NCBI RefSeq assembly: GCF_014385165.1 | Contig: NZ_JACRTF010000001.1 | Span: 4,526,001-4,590,000, forward strand | DNA length: 64,000 bases | Origin: Jilunia laotingensis | Lineage (GTDB): Bacteria; Bacteroidota; Bacteroidia; Bacteroidales; Bacteroidaceae | Direction: 5' to 3' | Shown here: positions 55,588 through 62,094 of the stretch, piece by piece | How positions within the stretch are numbered: the stretch's first letter is position 1 | How the letters are laid out: each line of letters starts with the position of its first letter | Notes under the pieces: model-generated | What the model was told of the DNA's origin: nothing | The model's input: the letters and a program-made list of their open reading frames with translations, nothing else | The model's database searches: none | Position numbers and translations under genes: made by a program

Positions 55588-56619
55588 TTACATATGTATA
55601 TCCTCGTTGACCTCCTGCCAGTCGTCCACCGAGGGGTCTATATTATCGCCACCGATGGGTTGCGGAAGGTCGAGGCCGTCGATAATGATATGCACATGCT
55701 TCCCGTCGGATGCGGAATGCACCTGATCCGTCACGTTGAAGCGTCCGCTTTCGGTCCCGTAACAGTATTTCGAACCGTCGTCCATCCACACGTAAAGTAG
55801 CATGCGGTGCGGTGCAGCGTTCTCCTCATGATGTCCGAACGTGAAGAACCTCCCCACGATGGTTGACTCGTCACCGGCATGGGCCTCGAACGGTATGGTC
55901 ACGCATTCCCGCCCGAGCGATTCGTCACAGAACAGCAGCGAGGATGCCATGCCCGAAAGCGAGCCACACATCTGGGATACATGTTCCAGCCCTTTCACAT
56001 GGCGGATTTCATACGTGTAGGTACATGTCAACTCGTGAGGATAGAGCGTCATGGCCTGCTCGTCATGCACCGGCCGCCTCCCTGTCCATTCCTCCTTCCC
56101 GCTTTCGGGGATGCAAACATAACTGGTGCCGTTTTCGGAAATCTCCACTTCCGTGGCCGTGCAACCCCATAGCATGTCGGGGCTGATGACGACACGCTCG
56201 TCTTCCGCATCTTCCGCACGGGGTACCGTGTTCCCCGCGGAACTGCCATAGACGCTTTCAAAAAGGTCACCTTCGCGGGTGAACGCTTCATGAGTGCCGA
56301 AACCCTCCGTCCCACGCAGGAGTACCACCTCCGTATCGTTGTTGTAGCAGAACACCCGGTACCTTCCTACCCGTATCTCTATCTCCCCTCCCGTCTTTCC
56401 GGCAAAGTCGAAACGGCGCACGGGCGCGTCCTCCCCCTCCTCCGGGTAGAAGAACACGCACATGCCATCCGGGGCGGCATCGGGAGCGTCACGCCAGTCA
56501 AACCCCAGCCTGATTGTAGCCGTGTGCGGATGGTGGTAGCACAGTTCCTTGTGCTTGCAGGAAGAAAAGGCGAACACCGCCAGTACAAACATTATCATAC
56601 ATAGTCCTTTCCGTCTCAT
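55588..56619 (-). CDS. DUF5119 lipoprotein of the fimbrial operon
   Basis: A 343-residue lipoprotein (VFAFSSC, Cys about residue 21). The mature part (HTATIRLGFDWRDAPDAAPDGMCVFFYPEEG, then FDFAGKTGGEIEIRVGRYRVFCYNND) is the DUF5119 beta fold seen next to DUF3575 in Bacteroides pilus loci, similar to FimB/Mfa2-type anchor or assembly proteins. The frame is open to 57000 but the ATG at 56619 gives the signal peptide and overlaps the end of the DUF3575 gene by 4 bases (ATGA), a translational-coupling junction. G+C-rich like the upstream part of the locus. Confidence 0.85.
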   Translation of the reverse strand: MRRKGLCMIMFVLAVFAFSSCKHKELCYHHPHTATIRLGFDWRDAPDAAPDGMCVFFYPEEGEDAPVRRFDFAGKTGGEIEIRVGRYRVFCYNNDTEVVLLRGTEGFGTHEAFTREGDLFESVYGSSAGNTVPRAEDAEDERVVISPDMLWGCTATEVEISENGTSYVCIPESGKEEWTGRRPVHDEQAMTLYPHELTCTYTYEIRHVKGLEHVSQMCGSLSGMASSLLFCDESLGRECVTIPFEAHAGDESTIVGRFFTFGHHEENAAPHRMLLYVWMDDGSKYCYGTESGRFNVTDQVHSASDGKHVHIIIDGLDLPQPIGGDNIDPSVDDWQEVNEDIHM

Positions 56620-57887
56620 CTTCCCCCTCCTTTCTCCCCGTTGTAATTGCCACAGCCGATAAGCCAGACGAGCGACACTTCGGCCTTGGTCGGCCCGAGC
56701 CAGTGCCGCTGTCTGGTGGACTGCCACACGTAGCAGTCGTCCACGGGCTTGTACTCGTGGTAGGTTCCGCCCCAGTAGCCCACACCGATGGTGAAGTCGA
56801 CGTTCAGCCTCCGGGCGACGGGAAGCGAGTAGCCGTATTCCACGCCCGCAGCGTAGTTCATCCTGCCCCAAAGTGTGCCACCGGGCCTGCCGCCCATGTA
56901 ACCACGGCCTCCCGTCTCGAAGTCGTAGGTGAATATCTGCCCGTAAATGCCGAGGTGGTGGCCGGTGAGCGGTTTTTCCCTGGCAGCCCCGCCGAACCAT
57001 TTGCGCACGGCGATGTCACCCCCGTAGACACGCCAGTACCAATGGCGACGGTCTCTCTTCCACCAGCCGTACATCCAGTTTGCGGCAAAAGACCAGGCCT
57101 TGCCAAGATAAAATTCGATCCCGACATTCGGTACCAACAGTGCGCCATAGAGCATGTTTGTCCGTACATCGATGTAGAAAGGCTTGCAGGGCGGACACTG
57201 TGCGATATAGATGGTGTCATGCACGAAAACCGTATCCACCCGGGGGAGCATGACTTCCGCTTTCGGTGCGGGTATGGGAGCTGCCGGGTTGCATACTTTC
57301 TCGTACCACAGGTAGAGTTGCGAGGCGCGGAGTTTGGGAAAAAGATTTTTATACATGTAATGATAAGGCACACCGCTGCGCAACCGCCGCATCCGACCCA
57401 AATGGTCACCTTTCATGTCGCTGTTCCCTTGCGTCTCCCCGACAATCTCACGCAACAGGGCCAGGGTTTCCTCCCTGTAAGGCACTTCCGGATCATTCTC
57501 CACCAGACGGGCCAGACCGTCCCAGTCACGTCCGAGAAAGTCGGTCATCTTCAATGAATCCGGCAACGTCCCGTAGCGTGAAAGGTAGTCGAACAACACC
57601 CCGGCACGCTTTTCGGACAACCACCTGTTGAGTTTGACACTCCCCTCGGGTGAGGCACCACCCACGACAAGGATCTTTTGCAACCGATAAACGGAGTCGG
57701 CGTAACTCGCACGCAGGCTGTCCGCCATCCTGTCCAGCACGGACTGGTTGCCGTTCAGGGAAGGGACAAGGTCTATCCTCCCCTGCCGGAAGTATATCTT
57801 CACGGAATCTCGTACCTCATGCACGGTCTGTGCCGACAGACAGCCGCCATAGAATGCCAATGCCGTGAGAAACAATTTCTTTATCAT
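56616..57887 (-). CDS. DUF3575 outer-membrane protein of the fimbrial operon
   Basis: A 423-residue protein with signal peptide (MIKKLFLTALAFYGGCLSAQ). N-terminal part (about 25-170) is OmpA-like (VDLVPSLNGNQSVLDRMADSLR..., IDL/peptidoglycan-binding pattern, KILVVGGASPEGSVKLNRWLSEKRA), and the C-terminal part (from about 240) is the DUF3575 beta-barrel (VRTNMLYGALLVPNVGIEFYLGKAWSF). It is the first gene of the fimbrial operon; a start at 57944 would lie inside the invertible segment and is rejected. It would be driven by the invertible promoter when flipped. Confidence 0.87.
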   Translation of the reverse strand: MIKKLFLTALAFYGGCLSAQTVHEVRDSVKIYFRQGRIDLVPSLNGNQSVLDRMADSLRASYADSVYRLQKILVVGGASPEGSVKLNRWLSEKRAGVLFDYLSRYGTLPDSLKMTDFLGRDWDGLARLVENDPEVPYREETLALLREIVGETQGNSDMKGDHLGRMRRLRSGVPYHYMYKNLFPKLRASQLYLWYEKVCNPAAPIPAPKAEVMLPRVDTVFVHDTIYIAQCPPCKPFYIDVRTNMLYGALLVPNVGIEFYLGKAWSFAANWMYGWWKRDRRHWYWRVYGGDIAVRKWFGGAAREKPLTGHHLGIYGQIFTYDFETGGRGYMGGRPGGTLWGRMNYAAGVEYGYSLPVARRLNVDFTIGVGYWGGTYHEYKPVDDCYVWQSTRQRHWLGPTKAEVSLVWLIGCGNYNGEKGGGR

Positions 57888-57910
57888 ATCTGTATGTCCT
57901 TTCAGTCCGT

Positions 57911-57926
57911 CTCCTTGAAAGAGACG
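57911..57926 (+). repeat. Left 16-bp inverted repeat of the invertible segment
   Basis: CTCCTTGAAAGAGACG, the exact inverse complement of 58080-58095. It lies within a larger imperfect palindrome, GTCCGTCTC-CTTGAAA-GAGACGGAC (57905-57929), i.e. 9-bp arms around a 7-bp spacer, as in a tyrosine-recombinase core site. Confidence 0.9.
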
Positions 57927-58036
57927 GACCGAAACGTACATCACTGTATATTAGAGTCCCCCAGGTGGCGTTGCGGTGTTTTTGCTAAATAAGTTATGCC
58001 TCAGGGAGAGCAAACCCAAAAAAGTTTGATCAATCC

Positions 58037-58067
58037 TTTTTAGTTTACAGTATTTTGCATACCTTTG
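58037..58067 (+). promoter_or_regulatory. Promoter inside the invertible segment, pointing away from the fimbrial genes
   Basis: TTTT (58037-58040, partial -33), 19-base spacer, TACCTTTG (58060-58067, full -7 match). In this orientation it would transcribe the strand opposite to the recombinase gene. Confidence 0.75.
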
Positions 58068-58079
58068 CAGCGACAAATA

Positions 58080-58095
58080 CGTCTCTTTCAAGGAG
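58080..58095 (-). repeat. Right 16-bp inverted repeat of the invertible segment
   Basis: CGTCTCTTTCAAGGAG, inverse complement of 57911-57926. 50 bases from the recombinase stop codon. Confidence 0.9.
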
Positions 58096-58145
58096 TTGAA
58101 GCGTCCCGTCAGGCAATCCGAAGCCCAGCCCGCACTGAATATTCC

Positions 58146-59345
58146 CTACAAATCCTTAAGGATTAGCTCGTTCGCCCTGTCTATCACGGAAGTGTCGAGC
58201 GAGGCGAGATAGATCTGCGTGGTCGTCTCCGAATCGTGCCCCATCCCCTCGCTGATGATTGACAGCGGGATGTTCATGCGCCTGGCTATGCTTGCCCATG
58301 AATGCCTGCTGACATACATCGTCAGCGGTACGGCAAGACCGGCCCTCTCCGCCACTTCCTTCAACTTGCGGTTGACAAGGTGCAGGGCATTCTCGTACTG
58401 CCTCCTTTCAGGGACGGCCGGATCAGTTATCACCGGCAACAGGTATTCCGTGGTCACATTGGGATGCCTCTTCACGATCTCTTGCATGCAGGCCTCCCAC
58501 TTCATTTGCAGCTGCTGTCCGGTCTTCTTCCTGCGATAGGACAGGAGGCCATTCTTCAGGTCGGACTTCTTCAGGTAGGCCATATCCACGAATGACATGC
58601 CACGGGTATAGAACGAGAAGAGAAACATGTCCCTTGCAAAATCCAATACTGATTTGGACGGCAGGTCAAGTTTCTTTATCTTCCTGACCGCCTCAATCGG
58701 TATGGCCCGCTTGACGGTCTTCTCCATACCAGTATAGACACCCTTAAACGGGTAACGCTGTCCGGTCAGCCTTTTCTCCACGGCACGGTTGTAGGTGGCA
58801 CGGAGGATGCGGTTGTAGAAAGATATGGTGTTCAAGGAAACGCCCTGTCTTTTCAGACAAGCCTCGTATTCCATCATCAGTTCGGAATCGATCTCGTCCA
58901 AGAAGACATCCCGACCTTCCCTAAACCGCATGAAGCTGCCCATTGCCGATGTGTAGGTCTCCGATGTGCGTGTCTTGCCCAACTGTTCCAAACGGGCAAT
59001 GACCTCCTCCATGAAACGAAAGAAGGATTGGTCATCTGCCGCCTCATGGTATTTTTTCACGATATCATCCGCTGTAAAATCGGTTTCATCACTTTCCAGC
59101 CTGCCGGTTATTACATTTAAGCGTCTCACATCCCGTGTTATGCGCTCACCAATGTCACAGAGAAACGCCTCTCTGCTGTTGTTTGCAATAATCACGCACG
59201 ATTTATTTTCATCCCATTCCTTCCTGAAAATACGGTAATTTGTCCTTATCTGGCGGATTACACGTTTGTAGACGATTTGGTAGTAGATTGTCCCTTCCTT
59301 GCCCGCAACAACCGAGGGACGAAATTTCACTTTAATACTTGTCAT
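58146..59345 (-). CDS. Tyrosine-type site-specific recombinase
   Basis: A 399-residue phage-integrase-family recombinase. N-terminal Arm-binding domain, a SAM-like core-binding domain (about 105-205), and a catalytic domain with the Arg in FYTRGMSFVDMAYL, RRKKTGQQL (Lys region), the H-x-x-R of YVSRHSWASIARR, and GHDSETTTQIYLAS with the catalytic Tyr. All catalytic residues are present. Its stop lies 50 bases from the right inverted repeat of the invertible segment, so it is the likely DNA invertase (Tsr type) for the fimbrial promoter; it could instead be the integrase of the decayed element at 59.3-61 kb. Confidence 0.93.
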   Translation of the reverse strand: MTSIKVKFRPSVVAGKEGTIYYQIVYKRVIRQIRTNYRIFRKEWDENKSCVIIANNSREAFLCDIGERITRDVRRLNVITGRLESDETDFTADDIVKKYHEAADDQSFFRFMEEVIARLEQLGKTRTSETYTSAMGSFMRFREGRDVFLDEIDSELMMEYEACLKRQGVSLNTISFYNRILRATYNRAVEKRLTGQRYPFKGVYTGMEKTVKRAIPIEAVRKIKKLDLPSKSVLDFARDMFLFSFYTRGMSFVDMAYLKKSDLKNGLLSYRRKKTGQQLQMKWEACMQEIVKRHPNVTTEYLLPVITDPAVPERRQYENALHLVNRKLKEVAERAGLAVPLTMYVSRHSWASIARRMNIPLSIISEGMGHDSETTTQIYLASLDTSVIDRANELILKDL

Positions 59346-59349
59346 AAAC

Positions 59350-60081
59350 TTACGGTTTTGATTTTTTGCTTGGGTTATCCTTTGACAGTTCCTGCTTATC
59401 CTTAATAAATTGGGATTTGTTCTCTTGCTCCTTTACAGCCTGCTCTTTTAAGCGTGCTTGCTCATTAAGGGCGGTTTGCTTCCACAGTGCTTCCTCGTAA
59501 GTTTTCACATCCTTACGCATTTGGCTTATCTTCCCATTATTACCATTGAGTTCCAAAATGTCCCTCAATGTAACCATCCGTTCGGGCAACACTTCACCTT
59601 TCATTTTGATGTAGCGGTACTTCAGATCGTTGTCAGTATGCTTATAGTTCGGTCTTGACACGAAATAGAGTGCTGATATTAACGAATCTACAAGGAGAAC
59701 AATACTGATGACGATTGCCAAATCCCATTTAGTTTCGAGAGCGAAAGAGTGTCTAACCTCGTTGATGTTATGCTGTATGTTTGCCTCGTCCATCTTCCGA
59801 GCAGTCTGTACCAACAACTTTTTGATTTCCTCTAAATCCGGTTGTTCCCTCTGGATTATCTCTCCTATCTGGTTGTTGATAGCGTTTAAGTCACCTGCTA
59901 TGGTTTCGGTAAACATCATCAATTTAGTCGCGGTATGCTCTTGCCTGTTGCTTTTTTCAATCAATGCCTGGATAAGGGTAATATCTATGTTTGCATTGAC
60001 CGTTCGCGGTGTCAGTTGGCACTTGCCGATGGTCAGCAGTTCATCTAACATTACAATGATGGGTTCCATATTTTCTTTCAT
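59350..60081 (-). CDS. Single-span membrane protein with coiled coils next to the recombinase
   Basis: A 243-residue protein I cannot assign to a family. N-terminal two thirds are helical and charged (TATKLMMFTETIAGDLNAINNQIGEIIQREQPDLEEIKKLL), then one transmembrane helix (WDLAIVISIVLLVDSLISALYFV, about 130-152), then a polar coiled-coil tail rich in Glu, Lys and Gln (KTYEEALWKQTALNEQARLKEQAVKEQENK). The recombinase ATG comes 4 bases after its stop, so they are co-transcribed. Composition is more A+T-rich than the recombinase. Similar proteins occur in Bacteroides mobile elements, but this is a weak impression. Confidence 0.6.
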   Translation of the reverse strand: MKENMEPIIVMLDELLTIGKCQLTPRTVNANIDITLIQALIEKSNRQEHTATKLMMFTETIAGDLNAINNQIGEIIQREQPDLEEIKKLLVQTARKMDEANIQHNINEVRHSFALETKWDLAIVISIVLLVDSLISALYFVSRPNYKHTDNDLKYRYIKMKGEVLPERMVTLRDILELNGNNGKISQMRKDVKTYEEALWKQTALNEQARLKEQAVKEQENKSQFIKDKQELSKDNPSKKSKP

Positions 60082-60520
60082 TATAGTTGCTTTTAAGTTA
60101 AATCTTGAATCCTATGTGAAACTCAAACATTCTTGGCTTTCAGCTATTTCTTCTTTTGGCAAGCGGTTGTCCATCCTGGCGAGCCGCTTTATATATTTAT
60201 ACATAAGTTTGATTACAATGCTATGTATACAAACTATGAATCATTACGCACAACAAATAATAGTTTAAACTGTTTTCATGTCATATCGGAAATGAAACGT
60301 GATGTCACTATATGATATGTGTAGACGATGTTATGGCAGTATGTTTTTCTTGTATTCATTTGCTGTATGAACAAAGACGGGAGTTTATGAATCGCTCACC
60401 CCCAACATAATCGAAACAACAAGTTGCCACTTATTCAAAACGCTTGAAGTAATGATCGAATGGGCATTATATTAGCGACGTGAAACGAAAAACATGTGTA
60501 ATTATAAATATATAGAAGCA
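60082..60520. other. 439-bp gap, no gene recognised
   Basis: A+T-rich, no convincing promoter for the minus-strand gene at 60081, no long palindrome. Nothing assignable was seen. Confidence 0.4.
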
Positions 60521-60933
60521 ATGGAAATAATCTGTTTTGAGAAAAAGGTCTTCTAGGAATTTGCCAACAAGATCGAGCAGTTTATCCTGCGAGTATCAAA
60601 TCTGCCACACCTGAAAAGTGAGAATAAAGCAATCGAATAGTCTGCCCATTAAGATGTCTGCCGGAAATTGAAAATCAGCAAGCGGACATTGCAGACCTTG
60701 TGTGATAATGGAATGCTTGCTATGCCAAAATCAGTAGCCGTACCTATTATTTGCCTGAAGACGTGGAACGTGTTGTCACCAAGGTGGAAGACAGACGCAG
60801 AACTTTGAGCGAGTATCAGGGGAACGGCACACTTCCGTACCATGTTCTCGGCAATAAGGCCTTGTACAAGAGAAGCAAGATTGAGCAAGCATTGAAACAG
60901 GAGTGCAGAGGCACATACCAAGACTTGGGATAA
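60521..60933 (+). pseudogene. Decayed excisionase-like HTH protein(s) of a mobile element
   Basis: From the ATG at 60521, the reading EIICFEKKVF-(stop)-EFANKIEQF..., then DVCRKLKISKRTLQTLCDNGMLA, switches frame near 60721 to YAKISSRTYYLPEDVERVVTKVEDRRRTL. Together these spell the helix-turn-helix/excisionase protein common in Bacteroides conjugative and mobilizable elements. Three in-frame stops (TAG, TAG, TAA) and a one-base deletion break it. The tail, GTLPYHVLGNKALYKRSKIEQALKQ, looks like the end of a second HTH gene, so a deletion has fused two genes. Confidence 0.65.
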
Positions 60934-61174
60934 CTCCCTGTCTTTTCGTCAGTCCCTCATTCCGTTGCTAGTCTGCGTTTTCAAATACAATATTGAAAGG
61001 AGAAAAGGTCTTCGGGCTGCATATGCTCTGAAAAAGAAAGATCCTGACCGAAACAACTTGCCGCCACGACCTTTCCGCTTTCATATAAAGGCTGTGTTTA
61101 CCTTTGCGGATAAGCCTTCGGAAATGAGTGAATGACGAAATGGAAAAAATTGTAAGAATCAAGCATTGTGCCCT
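60934..61174. other. 241-bp gap, no gene recognised
   Basis: No conserved coding signature; two short stretches read like the remains of coding DNA (around 60968-61090), but nothing can be named. Confidence 0.35.
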
Positions 61175-61990
61175 TTATTTCATAAAGAACTTGCTGAAAA
61201 ACAATATCTGGTAATCAATTGAGTTATTCCAATACTCACCGGTATGCCCTCCAGGACGAGTAATGAAATCATGATCGATCTTCCTACCCAATAAACGCTT
61301 ATGCAAATCTTTATTGACCTCTAGGAAGAAGTCCGCTTCGCCACAGTCGATAATTAATGCCAAATCCCCGTTTTCTATCTTATCAAGCTGGTTAATAACC
61401 GTATAGTCATCCCACCTTTTTTTATTTGCAGCCATTTCACCTAATTGTTTCGACATTTCCCAGTTCTGGGGGAACGGTCGGATATCGACACCTCCACTGG
61501 TACTTCCGGCAGCTCCGAACACATCTTTATGACGGATTGCATTCCACAATGCACCGTGACCGCCCATGCTCAGTCCCGTAATAGCACGCCCTTTCCGGTT
61601 GGCAATCGTATTGTAATGTCCGTCGATATAATCTATCAATTCCGAAGAGACAAATGTCTCATAACGACAGTCCTTGTTGATCGGGCTGTCCCAATACCAG
61701 CTTTTACTGCCATCAGGACAAACAAAGATAATCCCTTTCTCATCTGCAATCTCCGGCAGGTTAGGCTTCACTTGAATCCAGTTCTTTTCATTTCCTCCAA
61801 AACCATGCAACAAATACACTACCGGACAGGCGATCGCATTCCTTTCCATAGCTATATCAGGAGTGACGACAATTACTTTTATATCTTTATTCATCGAAGG
61901 ACTTTTCACCAGCAAGGTATCTACCTTCGCAGCATAAGACGAAAGTACCAGCAACAAAAGGCTGGCAATCAATAAAGTTTTTCTTTTCAT
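61175..61990 (-). CDS. Secreted esterase D-type alpha/beta hydrolase
   Basis: A 271-residue protein with signal peptide (MKRKTLLIASLLLLVLSSYAA). Alpha/beta-hydrolase fold of the esterase D/S-formylglutathione hydrolase and feruloyl-esterase (XynZ-like) type: LLHGFGGNEKNW oxyanion loop, GLSMGGHGALWNA nucleophile elbow (Ser), DCGEADFF (Asp region) and RPGGHTGEYW (His). Likely cleaves acyl groups such as acetyl or feruloyl from glycans. The frame is open to 62077, but the ATG at 61990 gives the signal peptide. A -7 box lies at 62017-62024 on the minus strand. Divergent from a TonB-dependent receptor gene. Confidence 0.88.
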   Translation of the reverse strand: MKRKTLLIASLLLLVLSSYAAKVDTLLVKSPSMNKDIKVIVVTPDIAMERNAIACPVVYLLHGFGGNEKNWIQVKPNLPEIADEKGIIFVCPDGSKSWYWDSPINKDCRYETFVSSELIDYIDGHYNTIANRKGRAITGLSMGGHGALWNAIRHKDVFGAAGSTSGGVDIRPFPQNWEMSKQLGEMAANKKRWDDYTVINQLDKIENGDLALIIDCGEADFFLEVNKDLHKRLLGRKIDHDFITRPGGHTGEYWNNSIDYQILFFSKFFMK

Positions 61991-62016
61991 GGCTTGTATT
62001 ATGTGTTTTTGGAGGA

Positions 62017-62064
62017 CAAAATTACCGAAAAAATCCAATAAGACATGTTTTTTCACTAATTTTG
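62017..62064. promoter_or_regulatory. Divergent -7 boxes of the esterase and TonB-receptor genes
   Basis: Minus strand TAATTTTG (62017-62024) for the esterase; plus strand TAATTTTG (62057-62064) for the TonB-dependent receptor. Both match TAnnTTTG; -33 elements are not clear. Confidence 0.55.
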
Positions 62065-62094
62065 CACATCTATTCATTACAGTAAAACCAACTC

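Larger units (their letters stand above)
57911..58095. promoter_or_regulatory. Invertible promoter segment (inverton) of the fimbrial operon
   Basis: 185 bp bounded by perfect 16-bp inverted repeats, between the recombinase gene and the first fimbrial gene. Its only full -7 box, TACCTTTG (58060-58067), reads rightwards, away from the fimbrial genes. Inversion would place that box on the minus strand at 57939-57946, about 50 bases upstream of the DUF3575 start. No TAnnTTTG reads leftwards in the present orientation, so the operon should be OFF in this sequence. Invertible promoters next to tyrosine recombinases are well known in Bacteroides; this instance is inferred. Confidence 0.85.

Noticed and set aside
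56703..57557. 284-codon plus-strand frame
   Set aside because: Antisense to the DUF3575 gene, which is supported by domains, signal peptide and operon overlap.
57888..57944. DUF3575 start at 57944
   Set aside because: It would lie inside the invertible segment, so the N-terminus would change on inversion; the ATG at 57887 gives a signal peptide.
60968..61162. 64-codon minus-strand frame
   Set aside because: No protein-like features and no promoter; part of a decayed region.
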